A stretch of 64,000 bases of DNA from Zonotrichia leucophrys gambelii (Eukaryota > Chordata > Aves > Passeriformes > Passerellidae). A program made the translations under genes and the position numbers. Numbering within the stretch: the stretch's first letter is position 1; the number at the start of each line of letters is the position of its first letter. Location of the stretch: NCBI RefSeq assembly GCF_028769735.1, contig NC_088171.1, forward strand, positions 92,550,912 to 92,614,911, given 5' to 3'. Of this stretch, positions 23,615 through 35,829 are shown piece by piece. Under the pieces are notes generated by a model. That model was not told the origin of the DNA. It saw nothing but the letters and a program-made list of their open reading frames with translations, and searched no databases.

Positions 23615-26352
23615 CCTAAAAGCAGCTTTCGAGTCAACAGTTGTCCAATATACCTTCACCAAGGTAAAAACCCCTAAAAACCAAAAAAAAATTAAACAAG
23701 AAAGTTAAACCTGAATCAGTTTTTAAAGAAATTAAATTAAGATAAATCTGTCTTTCTGATAACCATGTATCCCCCAAAACCAAATTAAGCGGTATTAATA
23801 TCTGGATGTTTGGATTTAAATGTATTATCTTTACTTATTTGCAAGCTTTGGGGATAATTTTTCATAAAACTTAACACTAACAAGAAGAAAAAAAGCAACT
23901 AAGTAATTAAGGCAGAGGCAAATGTTTTACAGCATAATGATCCATAAAAAGGTTTGGAAAAAACCTTCCAATTAGATGCTTTGATCGACCAGAATTCACA
24001 TATTGCCAATTCTCATTCAGAATCATCCTAAAATTTGTAAACATGTCCTGAAAACACACCAGAATATAATTAATTTTTGGAATTCCATTTCCTGGAAATG
24101 TTAAGAGCTCCTGAATGAAGATTTGCACTCCAAATTGCATATGTTCCCTGCTGACAATGACTAACTAAGGCATCACCTAACGAGGGGTATAAATAGGCTG
24201 CTGAAATATTTGCAGGACCAGTAGATACATAAACACCCTGAATTCTGTTCCCTGCATGGTGCAAAATATAATTTTTGAGTTTCATTCTCTGAAAGTGAGA
24301 TGTGTAGTATTGTATGCAATAACATTTATCTATAGAGCATAGGAGTAAAAGAATTCATAAAAGAATTCCATCATGCAGCTTGCGCACAAGGGGAAAGAAG
24401 ACACGTATGAGAAAGTTTTGTCACAAGTGTCAGTAAAAAGACACGTGCTAACTTGGTTATATGGAAGCACCTGAAGTACATCAGCTACCACATCAGAAAG
24501 CTTTCCCAATTTTCCTCTTTTGGTAATAAACTGATATAAAGTAATTAACCCAGCATATGCCTCCTGGTACAGGTGAGGCACGGCAGAACATTACAGGTTA
24601 AAAAACGTTCCTGTTTTTCACACAGCCAAACATATTATCAACAGTGAAATTAGACATCACTTTTCCCACATCTGCCAAGGGTGTGAAAACGCAGAGGGAG
24701 GGTGTTGGTGTTTTTGTGAGAGCTGTGACTCCTGCAGGCAGGAGAACATGGGGGCAGACTCCAGCTGATGGCACTGGCTCTTTGCTCAGTGTTCAGCCCC
24801 AGCCCTCCGGTGCAGGCTGCAGGGAGCACACCTACAAACCTGCTCCAAACTCAAAGCAGCCAAGTGGGAAGCATCTTCCAGCAAGAAAAGGAAAGCACTT
24901 CTGGTACAGAGAGGAAGATGGTTGCAAATAAAACAATGCTGCATTTTTCAGAAGAACAGAATGCTAACAGGAGACTCTCCTCCTTTGATCTATCCCAATC
25001 AACAAAGAAATTGAAAACTGTGGAAAGCGGAATGCTTACTGAGAGTAGACCAAGTTAGGTGAAGTCAATCTTTAAGGTTTCAATGACACATCTTTGCTTT
25101 TTCCAGAAACTCAAAAGGAAATTATTTCATCAACTGACTTTGCAGTCATTGCTAAATCATACCCACTTCAAATTATAAAGACACACTGTCAAGTGGTCTT
25201 ACAAATTCCCTTCTAACCCAAGGCATTTAATAATAACCTTCAAATAAACATGCAGTGGATGGGTGACCTCACACTTTTCAGGTTGCAAAAATAACTTTAT
25301 ACCTTTTGCATTGATTCACTCTTTCCACCATTCCAAAAACAGCAGTTTAAATGCAAGCTGATAAAAAATACTTTCTATTATACCTTGGTCACTACAGTCC
25401 CTAACTTTTGAAAGAGGTACTCATAGATCACAGTTGAACTCTATTCTGAGTCTAGAACTGATTTTTTTTTTATAATGTCCAAAAGATAAGAAGCATCATA
25501 CTCCAAACTGCAGTACTTCCTCCTCAAACAGACATTTAATTTCCTGGCAGCTTATACACTAATCCATGAGTTTATGAGCTAGAATTAATTAAAAATTGGT
25601 TCCCTAAAGATATTTAATAGCCATGTCATGCTTTTCCTTAATACAGAATCATCTTGAAGAAGTGTTGATGCAAATTCTTCAAATGTGTAACACAACATGA
25701 ACTCCCAGAAACACACAGCCCATTCTGGCTTAGAAGAAATACAGCAGAGACTAAGTTAAATTAACCATAACTTTGTCCTTAACCTTTCATGACATCTGGA
25801 GATTGATGAGAGTCAAAACTGATAGTTTAGATGACTTACAATCTGGAGCACTGTGAAAGCACAGTTGATGTAAACAATGGCCATGTGCCTTGGGTAGATG
25901 ATCTGAATTCTGAATTTTGAAGACTTGGCTGCATGCAGAGCTCTGGCTAATAATTTTCTTCTCATTAAGAATTTCCTGACAGTAAAGTAACTTCCATGAC
26001 AGTGTCTACTCTAAAGACACTGCTGCCTAAAATTCACTGTGTAACAAATTTGAAAAACTAAGAAAGAAATATAAAAACTCCTTACATTCTCATCAGGTCT
26101 CCTGATTAATTTTCTTTCAAATAGTATAGTAGCTTCTGCAACAAAAATTCTAAGCCATAAATTATCAATGCAATGTCTTCCCTTTTTTTTAACATTCATA
26201 AAATATTAACATTAAATAAATAAAATTGATGTTATGCATTTCTGCTTGTTGCTGATGCAACTTTAAGGAAACCTTCCATACTTTACATGACTTGTTCTCC
26301 TAAGCATGACTTTAACAACTGATTTCTGCAGCAATAATGCCTGTTCTTTCAG

Positions 26353-26820
26353 CAATCACAGAGTAACAGGACAGTTTAGGTTGGCAGGGATTTTCACATG
26401 CCATCCAGTACAAGCTGAACCAGATGTCATTGCACAGACCCTTGTCCAGTGAAGTCCTAACACCTCCATGGATGGACACTCCTCACTCACTAGAGCCCTT
26501 CCTTCAGTGTTTGACTATTGTCCAGGCTAAAAACAAGCAAACAGACAAACCCACAACCATGAAGACCTTCCCTGTAGCTAAACCAGCTTGTGTCCAGTGC
26601 TGCTCATCCCACTGTCACACACCTCCAAGAGCAGCCTGGCTCTACAGCTCCTACCCACAAGAGCAAGACCTCCCCTTCCTTCACCTTCTCTTAAGGCTGA
26701 ACAAACCCGCCTCTGTTTCTCCTAGAATGCCACGTGCTCCAGCCCCCTAACCACCACAACACCAGGGTCCTTTCCTGTAAGGCTGCCCTCCATCAAGTGT
26801 TCCCAACCTGTTCTAGGTGC
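26353..26820 (-). repeat. CR1 LINE 3' end, - orientation
   Basis: It begins at the tail 'aatcacagagtaacaggac', continues 'ggttggcagggattttcaca' and passes through CR1 body phrases such as 'ttaaggctgaacaaaccc' and 'ccagccccctaaccacc'. It is moderately diverged and in the same orientation as STX17. Confidence 0.82.
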
Positions 26821-27197
26821 AGGCTTTCTTATTGCCTCTGCTGGAACTTCTGAGTTGCTGTCTGCCCATATCTCCATCCCGTCAGGATCCCTCTGAGTAG
26901 CAGCCCTGTCTGGCCCATGGACCAAGTGAAAACACGGCACTCAGCTTCAGCTTCTTAGGGAGGTGAGTTGCCTCTGTGCTTGGATCTGAGTATCAGTGAC
27001 TGAAATAACACTAACCCAGAAGTGATCAAGACTGAGATGCAGAATAACTTTCAGTCAACTAGGTAAATAAAAAAGGCACATCCAAAGCAGGCTGTAGCAG
27101 CACAAGTCACATAGTTGCGGTCAACCAGAAGTAAAATTCTTCCCAGATATGGTAACATACTTGTTACTTGTTATGAATTTCAGAATTCACTTCAAAC

Positions 27198-27240
27198 GTT
27201 AATACTCATGAACTTTGGCTTGTTAACACTCATGAACTTT
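27198..27240. repeat. Imperfect 19-bp direct repeat, 24-bp period
   Basis: gttaatactcatgaacttt (27198-27216) recurs at 27222-27240 with one change (a C for a T). Located in the first STX17 intron. Confidence 0.92.
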
Positions 27241-28133
27241 CGTTAAACTTCTTATTGTTCTCCCCTGAAACCCAGTACAATACACAACAAACCTCAGGAG
27301 TTCTGCTTGCCCAGGGAAATACAATGTCATTCACTGATTTGATTTTAATTCACTCACAACACTTTAGACAAGCACTGCCACTACAAAAAGTACCTCCAGC
27401 ATAAATGCCTTGTTGATAAGGGTTGAAAGGCCAAAAAGTTTTTCCTTGTAAATAAAATTAACTGGAATATAAGGATGTACAACAGCTTTCTACTTAGGGT
27501 GACCTGAAACATTTCCTAGAGTGGTACTGGCCCCACAATTGCAGTGATTCTATTGCCCACTTGGCCAAGGCCTGTAGTTAGTGAGGAACACACTCCTCTG
27601 GTAGGCTACAGACAAACTGCACTTCGGGACTAAACTACATCTTTTACTTTTTGTCTCTAAAATGAATCAAAATAAAATAATTTTGTTAGGCTGAAATAAG
27701 GCACAGTCACCAGCCCCAGCATGTTCACAAAGTAACATGAAACTGCTGAGTGAAATAAACAGACACGTGTGTGGGATCTCCCAAATCAGCAGCTGTACAG
27801 GTCAGGCTGTGGCTCCCAGGAGATCTGGGCTCTTGTGGATCACCTGGCAACACAAACTTGATCCAGGCAAGGCAAAGGCACATGACTGCATTTTGAGAAT
27901 TCAGAGCAGACAACGGGCATTTTGCCTTGGATTTGTATGTTTAAGCCAGCTGCAGAAGGGCAGAAAATACCTAATGACTAACACATGAGCACCTTTTGCA
28001 CAAAGCTGAACTGGTGGAGCGAGTCTGCAGTGGGCTGACGCCTGCCACGAGAGGCCACAACAGCTCAACCTGCAATCAGAGCCCTAACATTGAATTCTCA
28101 CTATTAACAGAACTACCCCTCTGGTCTCACCCC

Positions 28134-28370
28134 AGAACCATACAATCAATTAGGTTGGAAAAGACCTTCGGAATTATCAGCTCCAACCTATCAACACCAC
28201 CCTGTCAACTAACCACGGCACTGAGTGCCACAGCCAGTCTTTCCTCAGTTACCTCCAGGGACAGTGACTCCACCACCTTTCTGGACAGCCCACTCCAATG
28301 TCTAATTAACCTTTATGAAGAAATTCTTCTTGACACCCAACCTAAAAGTCGCCTGGCGCAGCTTAAGATC
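28134..28370 (-). repeat. CR1 LINE 3' end, - orientation
   Basis: 'ttaggttggaaaagaccttc' lies near the tail, followed by 'gacagtgactccaccacctt', 'ctggacagcccactccaatg' and 'gaagaaattcttcttgacac'. These are the reverse-complement CR1 landmarks in the right order. It ends about 250 bases from the CpG island. Confidence 0.9.
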
Positions 28371-28820
28371 AACAGGTTCTGGAGGCCTACCCTGCCTGTA
28401 CCATGCCCTGGAAAAGCAAGGCGTGTGTGAAAAAAGGAAAAGCATAAAAAATAAAGACAGCCTTCAAGTCTTACATAAAGGCTTCAAGCAGACTAAACTA
28501 CTTCTTTTTTTCCTGACTTACAGTTTTAAAAGCCTGAGCAATGCCAGGCTTAACAATTTGTCACGCTGCAAAGAATAAGTAAACAAGTAAACAAGACAAT
28601 CCAAACTGGTGTGACACGTTCTGTGCCGATCAACACCCCGCAACCTGATCGCGGGGGAACCTCGGGCCCGGCCGCCGCTGGGGGCACCTCCGGCTGGGCA
28701 CCCCCAGCCCCTCCGCCGGGCCGGGCCGGGAGCAGGACGAGTCCCCGCCGCTCTGACACTGGCCCCGGGCCGGGCCGGGGTCAGCGGCGGCCGCCGCGGC
28801 CTGGCCGAGGGCCCGGAGCC

Positions 28821-28866
28821 GGGAATCGCGGGGGGAGCCCGGCCCCGGGAGTCGCGGGGGGAGACC
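28821..28866. repeat. Tandem 20-bp G-rich repeat in CpG island, 26-bp period
   Basis: gggaatcgcggggggagccc (28821-28840) recurs at 28847-28866 with two differences. Each copy carries a six-G run. Confidence 0.9.
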
Positions 28867-29082
28867 GGCGCTCGCTCCGCGCTGAGGCTCTCACCGGCCC
28901 CGTGGCTCGGCAGGGCCCGGCCCAGGGCTCACCGTGCGCTCGCCAGGCCCCGGCCCTTCTCTTCCCTTCGCCTCGCTGGCACGGGGAGCGAAAGCGAAAG
29001 CGGAGCCGCCCCAGCCCCGCTGCCCGCTGGTCCCCGCTCCCTCCGCCTCCGCCCCCGGTCCCTCAGCCCCTCACCCCCTCAC

Positions 29083-29300
29083 CATGGGGCGGCCGTGTGG
29101 CGGGCGCTGAGCGCGGGCGGCGGCGGCGGCCCCGGGACGCTGGGCGGGAGCCGGCGCTGGGCTCCCCCTCCGCCGCGGGGCGCGGCCCAACCCCCGCCCG
29201 CCACACGCACACCCCCTCCGCCGCCCCCGGGCTATCCTCCACCGGGCTGTTCCCCTTCGGGAACCGCCGGCCGGGGGCGGGAAGGGGACGGAGAGGAGGA
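29083..29300 (-). other. STX17: Inferred STX17 non-coding first exon (approximate)
   Basis: A 5' UTR exon is needed because the first coding exon has an acceptor just before the ATG. The best donor in the island is CCATG|GTGAGG, ending the exon at 29083. Other consensus donors end exons at 28933 and 28895. The upstream limit given is a guess within the island. Confidence 0.45.
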
Positions 29301-29442
29301 GGAGGAAGAGAAGGAGGCGGAGAAGCTGTCCTGGCCAGGGAGGGGGTACCGGGAGTCTGGGATCAGGCTTGTCGGGAGGGAAAAGTTAAATTTATTCTTC
29401 TAAAAGAGACCCAAAGATTCCTGACAAAATTTTAAGAGCTTT

Positions 29443-29705
29443 TCATAGAATCATAAAGTGTTGTTAGCTAGAAGAGACCCACAAGGGTGATGGAGTCCAG
29501 CCCCCGGCCCTGCACAGGACCATCCATCCCCAAGAGCACCCATGTGCCCGAGAGCGATGTCCGGACGCTCCTGGAGCCCTGTCAGCCTTGGTGCTGGAAT
29601 CGCTTCCCTGGGGAGCCTGTTCGAGGGCCCGAACACCATCTGAGTGGAGAACCTTTTCTTGATATCCTGCCTAAACCTCCTCTGACAACTTCAGGCCATT
29701 CCACT
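29443..29705 (-). repeat. CR1 LINE 3' end, - orientation, abutting the CpG island
   Basis: The tail 'catagaatcataaagtgttg' is followed by 'ggagtccagcccccggccct' and 'gagaaccttttcttgatatc', then 'aacctcctctgacaacttc'. It is a recognisable CR1 3' end immediately upstream of the STX17 promoter. Confidence 0.88.
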
Positions 29706-30753
29706 AATACATTTTAAAAATAAGTGTAATCTGTTTGTGCCTGACACGCCAATTATTGGATCCTACCCTGACACCAGAGCATCTGTCCCTGTAAGTGTGC
29801 CCGCACCTCTGGGACAGGTGGAGCAGAACCTCCGAGGGCAACCTGTACCACTTCTGATCAATTTATCACATCTGAATCAAAGCGTAAAACTGTCTGGTAA
29901 TATCTGTAGAGCAACTGTGTTACGTCAATATTAGACCATTCTTTAGCTAAACATCAATAAAACAAAGTTAAAAAAGATCTCCAGAGTAACAAATATGAAT
30001 GTATGTTGATTGTGATGTTCTAAACAAGATTTATGTTATCTGTTCATCTGTTGTTCCATGACTTTTTTGGCCAGCTCCAATCTAATTTGGAGGAAGTCAT
30101 TATGGTCCTGTAAGTTTTGTGGATATTGATGTGTCACTGAGGAAATAAACATAAATTTGTTTCCTCAATGAAGGAATAGTAAGCAAATAGCTCAGCTCTT
30201 ACACATTTTTGTAGCAACAAGCAGCCAGTCAGTGTGTATATATTAGCCATCCACTTTATGTAGACACAGTTCCAGACTGCTTGATAGGGTTTTCACAGGA
30301 GTAATAGAGAATAAATTTTAGTTATAATTAAGCCTATTTAGGGGCTGAAGAATCAAAATGAACAGAATCCCATAGCTTCATTTGTTCTGTTGTTCACAGT
30401 ACTGCTTCTGGAATGGCAATGGAATACTGGGGAATGCCAGGGTACCAAAAATAAAAAGCTTACATTGAACATATATTTTTAAAAGGTTAAGGAGGATGAC
30501 ACAGGCTAGCAGTTTCACAGTTTGACCCAGATTAGGAGCAGAATCATGGAAGTGCTGACCTTGGATACAGTCATTAAATGCCAATAATTAAATGCCAGCC
30601 AACATATTTTTATGAAAAATATTTTATTAAATGTGTTTGGATTTAACTTTGGTAGATAAAGGTGGTAATGATGAAGAAATAGCTTCCATCTGGTGTGAAG
30701 CAGTATGGTATTCTCATAAATACAATGAGGAGTGCAGATTCTATGTAGCTCCC
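29706..30753. other. Intergenic, nothing recognised
   Basis: AT-rich unique sequence between two CR1 copies. No exon, RNA gene or repeat could be supported. Confidence 0.5.
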
Positions 30754-31162
30754 AGAATCATAGAATTAGAGAATGGGTCAGGTTGGGAGGGACCACAGTG
30801 GGTCATTGGGTCAAACCTCTCTGCTCAAGCAGGGTTATCCTGCAGCACATGGCACAGGATTGCATCCAGATAGTTCTTGAGTATCTCCAGTGAGGGACAC
30901 TCCACAACACCTCTGGGCAGCCTGTTCCAGTGCTCAGTCAGCAGCACAGAAAATAATTTTTTCTTGGTGTTCAGGTGGCACTCCCTGTGCATCAGTTTCT
31001 TCCTGTTGCCTCTTGTCCTACTGCTTGGCACTGCCAAGCAGAGCTGGGCTCCATCCTCTTGACACCCTCCCTCCTGATATTTGTAGAAATTGATGAGGTC
31101 CCCTTGCAGTTGTCTCTTTTCAAGGCTCAACATATCCAGTTCCCACAGCCTTTCCTCATAAT
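30754..31162 (-). repeat. CR1 LINE 3' end, - orientation
   Basis: The tail 'agaatcatagaattagagaa' is followed by 'ggttgggagggaccacagtg', 'cacctctgggcagcctgttc', 'cttcctgttgcctcttgtcc' and 'tgatgaggtccccttgcag'. Well preserved, with every landmark in order. Confidence 0.95.
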
Positions 31163-32195
31163 AAGTGATAATAAGATAATAATAAATTATTCAGGTGGCA
31201 GTTCTTGAGAGGAGTGATTCTAAGTGAAGATTTGTCGCTAGGTTGTCTTGGCATTATTCTTGGCCTGATGCTGTTATAAATCACTGACACAAAAATACCA
31301 AATGACTACTTTGCTCTTATAAATAGAGATAAGAGTAATTTGCCTAGATAAACTCCTTTGAATTGCTTTGTAAGCTCTTCTGCAAAAATATTCCTCTGAA
31401 GCCAGTCAAATTGGAGGCCATGCATTCAAGATAAAGCTTTAAAGGCACACCTGGAATCTGGGAGAATGACTGGCAAGAGACAGTGCTAAAGAGGACCTGG
31501 ACATAAACAGCTAAACATGAGGTCTCAGAACAAAGCTTTTGATAGCTAATACTCTGGAGAAAACCAGAGGAACATCAAATACAACTGGAAGGGATATTCC
31601 ACCTTCTTATAGAACTAATGAAACCATTATTAAAAAAATGCATTCAGTTTGAGCATTAACACTTCAAAGGCATGTTAAATGCTGAAGAGAGTCCACAAGA
31701 AAGTTAGGAAAGGTGAGGAAGATGTGCATTAACATGAGTTATATGTGGATATATATAATATATATATAAACAATATAATCCAATGCAGGTGAGGTGGTAC
31801 TTTTGTCATAAGCATAGTAGTACTTGTCTAAGTAGTATTAGAGATGTTTGAGGAGAAGTGTTGGTTTTCAGAAAATTACAAAACTCTGAAAGCAAAACTA
31901 TACTAATAATGAGACCAGAAATGTGACATATCCTAGTTTGCTATAGGATCAAATTGTGAAGCTGTTTTAAAACAATGCAAAATTGTCAGTAAAAACATGG
32001 AGGTTTTTCCAAAGATCCACTGTAGTTCAAGCAGAAACAGCAGAATACATTGGTCCAATATGGATGTGGCCCAACCACAAGCTTATACTCAGCCAATCCT
32101 TTCCTTACACTTGATGACTCCAGAAAAAAAACAAGAAGTCTACTTGTATAGCAGCAAAAGAAGGAACAGGATCACAGTATTTCCAAAAGGAAAGA

Positions 32196-32235
<40 letters not shown>

Positions 32236-34985
32236 TTCTAACAGGCAACTTCTGAAGAACTCCTGGCACATTTCATTGTGAATATGACGTTCATGCCTGA
32301 CTATCCAGTTCTTCTACCAGGGCTAATGCTGCTTTCCAGACTGCCCAGCAGTGACTTCAGAGAAGTCCAAATCTCCTCAAGCTAAAAATGACAATGCAAA
32401 ATGCTATGTCACTCATGTAGAGATCATCAAAGGAACAAGAGTTCCACCTTCAGGTCTGGGAAAACACTACCTCTGATGGCAAAAGATATCTCAGGGAAAA
32501 AAAAAAAAAGTGTAGATGGAGTTCAACTTCCTGAATTACAGACAGACTCAGACTTTCATTGCAAGTCAGTGATCAATTCTGAGTGGTCTCTTACAGATCT
32601 GATGACTGTGTGCATCCCTATATAGTTATCAAACTGTTCTGTACCACCAGTAAATATGTATGAGAAAATAATAGGGAATCCTAGAAAGCACAGAACTTTT
32701 TTGTACAACTGACTGAGGAACAGCTTGCAGCATTTTCTATTTCTTTTTCCACATGAGCTCATTCATAGTTTTCTGATACATGGGTACAGAACGGGCAATT
32801 AATTTAACATGCTTAGCTCTATTCCCAGCAATCTCTCCTTACGCACAGACTCTCAGATAACTCATGCTGGGGATATTTCAGTGGGTGTTGCTCAATAGAC
32901 ACAGAACTTCCAAGATGCTTACATTATGTTCCCAAAGATGTATCTTTTTCCAGTAAAGCGTTTCAAAATTCTGTTGCCTTTTTCAACATTATTGCTATAG
33001 ATACACTGATTTCAGTGTCAAATGCCTTGTGCTGGCAAAAACCATTCATAAAGTTTCCACTGTGTCATGGAAAACAGCCCTTACTGTGTTACAGTGAACA
33101 CTGTTCTCTCTCACAGTCTTTCAGGAGCACGAGCTTCTTTGAAATAAGATCCCCTTTTAACATACATCCTTGGAAAAACAATCAAACTCTTTCCATAATT
33201 CTTGACTGAGGGATGTTCTTGCTGAAATATGTGGCAGCATTTTAAAAAAACATATTCTTGATGTATGCAAAATACTGGGGGTTAATTTGGGGGTAAACTG
33301 TTTCCTCCTTCTGGCAAAAGTTATGCTATAGTTTTGAGATTTGCTAGAGTTCTGATCCAAAGTTCTTTCTGTGTACTTTGTGACAAAACCATCTCAGATT
33401 TGGTTGAGGATCATTTGTATACTACTGCAAAATTAGGGCTCTCAAATGGGAGTGAAATGGAAGAGGTTTATCATACATTAACATATTTGCAGTAGCAGTA
33501 ATGCTGCATAGGGTGTAAAAGCAGGAGAGAAAGAAATTAGGGCATAGCAGATTCTGTTTTGATAGATGATTGCACTGGCTATTTGGGTCTTTCCCAGCAT
33601 ATTCACAGGTCTCACAGTGTGACCTTGCTGCAGGAATGGTTTGTAGTACCTGCCACAGATCTGCCCCTGCAAGGGTCACACAGGAAAGCCTGCACAGAGA
33701 GGATGGTGGGTACAGAGACTGTCTACAATGCCTGCTCTGCAGTAGGATTTCTCTTCAGACAAGAGCAGGGTGAAACAAGCATCACTAGCTGGTGGGAGCT
33801 CGTGTTGCTGGCACTTGGGAATGTGCACCTGCAGCACTTTGCCTGGGGTGCCTTAGCTATCCACTGCTGGCATAATCAAAGGAGGTAAAGCATTGAAAAA
33901 TGTGCTGCAGGGGTTGTGGCCATACTTGGGAACTTACCCATGACTAGAATTTCATTAAATCCATGTTTTGTGTTTTCTTCCCAATGTCTTTTTGTTCTCC
34001 CTGAAGAGGATTTCTCCCACAGAGAGCTACTGATCAGCTTTCAGCATGTGCTGTAGCAATGGTTTATGGATACTCCCAGTTTTGTTTGTTAGGTCGCCTC
34101 AGCACCTTTTTGTTTCAGAAGGTTGAGCTCACTCAGCTGAGTGGGAATGTCTTTTGTGCATATTAGTCTCTTGTTATACTGGATTATATTGGCATCATCT
34201 TAAGCTAAATCCCAACAGGTCTCTCCAATTTAAAAAAAGGAGTTTCCACACAAGGCAGTTTTACCAACTAAAGGAAGTTGGTCCATTTCCTTGGGGTTTT
34301 AATTCAAGACCTTAGAAATTCCCTGTCAAATCTTAGTGCCAATCAAGACAATGGTAGCATTTCCATAAAAATCAGCATGGTGAGGATTTAATTCTTTGTC
34401 AAGCTTCCAATGTTTCCTGAGTCAAAAGAAAAAAAAAAAGACTAACTATATTCATGGATAGAAAATAGAAAATGGCAAATCAACTGAACAAACATTCATT
34501 CATCCATCCAGTTCGTCCATGAGACTTACTAGAAAACATTCCTTTTCTAAAACTATTTAGCAAAGAAGGAAGGATTTAGGATGTCTTCTAACTACAGAAC
34601 CAGAGGTGAAATATCATCATCTTACATTCATAATCAATTTATATAAAAGTCTTTTTAAAAGCCATTTTTAATTTTTCTTGCTTAGTTAGGAATGTGTTTC
34701 TGATTCTGCTGTTTCTCTAACATGTGCAGATCATGAGCAACTGCCTGTTCAATAAAACCTTCAGGGAATTTGAGACAAAAAAATAAAATTTAGAGTTCTT
34801 ACATTCATTTAGGGTCCTTTTCCACTGACTTGATGTTACATATTTACTTTTAAGATTTTAGAGTTGTCTTTGCCTTCTGTCTTCTGCCTTATGGGATAAC
34901 CAGAAAAATATTGTTCAGCTCTGCCAAAGTGGTTCCTTGTGCTGAGAGGTGAATAAACAAGGGGGCAGGGAATCTTTCACTACAG
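31163..34985. other. Intergenic, one microsatellite
   Basis: Unique AT-rich sequence without a recognisable gene. A small (TA)-rich patch lies at 31750-31770 and a (TG)n run at 32200-32233. The slightly GC-richer part at 33540-33890 has short ORFs that resemble nothing known to me. Confidence 0.5.
32200..32233. repeat. (TG)17 microsatellite
   Basis: Uninterrupted TG dinucleotides over about 34 bases. Such tracts are usually length-polymorphic. Confidence 0.97.
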
Positions 34986-34989
34986 CAGG

Positions 34990-35180
34990 TTGATTGGAGC
35001 TCCATCCAATCAATATGGTCATGAACGCTTCCAGGGATGGGGCATCGACAGCTTTTGCGGACAACCTGTTTGAGTGCCTCACAACCCTCACAGAAAAGAA
35101 TCTCTTCCTGATATCTAATCTAGATCAACCCTCCTACAGTTTAAGGCCATCGAGTTGGCATCACGTTGCTCAGGAATTTA
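34990..35180 (-). repeat. CR1 LINE fragment, - orientation
   Basis: 'cgcttccagggatggggcat' is followed by 'caacctgtttgagtgcctca' and 'aagaatctcttcctgatatc', CR1 landmarks in reverse complement. Weaker similarity continues to about 35800 and may be an older CR1 segment. The tail itself is missing or too diverged to see. Confidence 0.82.
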
Positions 35181-35829
35181 CCTGTGAGTACAATGAGCTA
35201 TTAATCACACTGCTGATTCAAAGGCCCTGTGTGCCACAGAGTCTTGGATTGTCTCCAGCAGCGGCCGCAAGTGCACGGTGAGGTCAGAGTAAGAAAACGT
35301 GTGTGCTAGTTCCTCCTCCGTATTCTCCCAGCCTTCACCTTTTTTGGGGGGCCTTCCTGAACAAGAATTGGTTTGGATTATCAGTAATCTCAGTGAGTCT
35401 CTCTTCCAAATGCTCAGCTAATCTCCCCTAGAGAGCAAGGCTCTTTTGAGCAGAAAAGTCCTTTGGCAAAGATTTTCACAGGTCTGCTGCTGTCTATATA
35501 AAGAAGCTGATTCTTCTGACAGTTCATTGCTGTCCAACTTCCTCTTGCTACTCATTGCTCCAATGACCTCATTTCTGCTCTGCATTGCCTTTTCTTAGTC
35601 TCAACCACTCCTTGTGGTCAATGTACTCAATAACTTTGATCATCCTCGTAGTTTTTCTCTGGGTGTTTTCCATTTCTTATTGGCTTTTTTTTTTTTTGAG
35701 GTGAAGGGACCAGGGCTACACACAGCACACAGTATTCATTTTGTGGGAAAATACATATTTATGCAAGGTTATAATTGTATTTTCCACTTTGTTTTCTATT
35801 ACTCTACTAACAATGCCTAGCATTTGATA

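Larger units (their letters stand above)
23616..29082 (-). other. STX17: STX17 first intron (5' UTR intron, about 5.5 kb)
   Basis: The limits depend on the inferred first exon. It contains two - oriented CR1 copies and an imperfect 19-bp direct repeat at 27198-27240. There is also an unassigned ORF at 24330-24581. No STX17 coding sequence is in it. Confidence 0.55.
28620..29380 (-). promoter_or_regulatory. STX17: CpG-island promoter of STX17
   Basis: This is the only strongly GC- and CpG-rich block in the window. G+C rises abruptly from AT-rich flanks, with many CpG dinucleotides, repeated GC-box cores (for example near 29133, 29195 and 29273) and no TATA box seen. It lies upstream of the STX17 start exon on the - strand, where the non-coding first exon should be. 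It also holds a tandem 20-bp G-rich repeat (28821-28866) and an ISRE-like GAAAGCGAAAG (28990-29000). The island may also fire in the + direction, as many do, but no spliced + transcript could be traced. Transcription start positions cannot be read from sequence. Confidence 0.88.

Noticed and set aside
28611..29435. 274-codon + strand ORF rich in Pro, Gly and Arg
   Set aside because: It lies wholly in the CpG island, where stop codons are rare because of GC content. The composition is low-complexity and there is no domain. The ORF extends beyond the island into CR1-flanking sequence.
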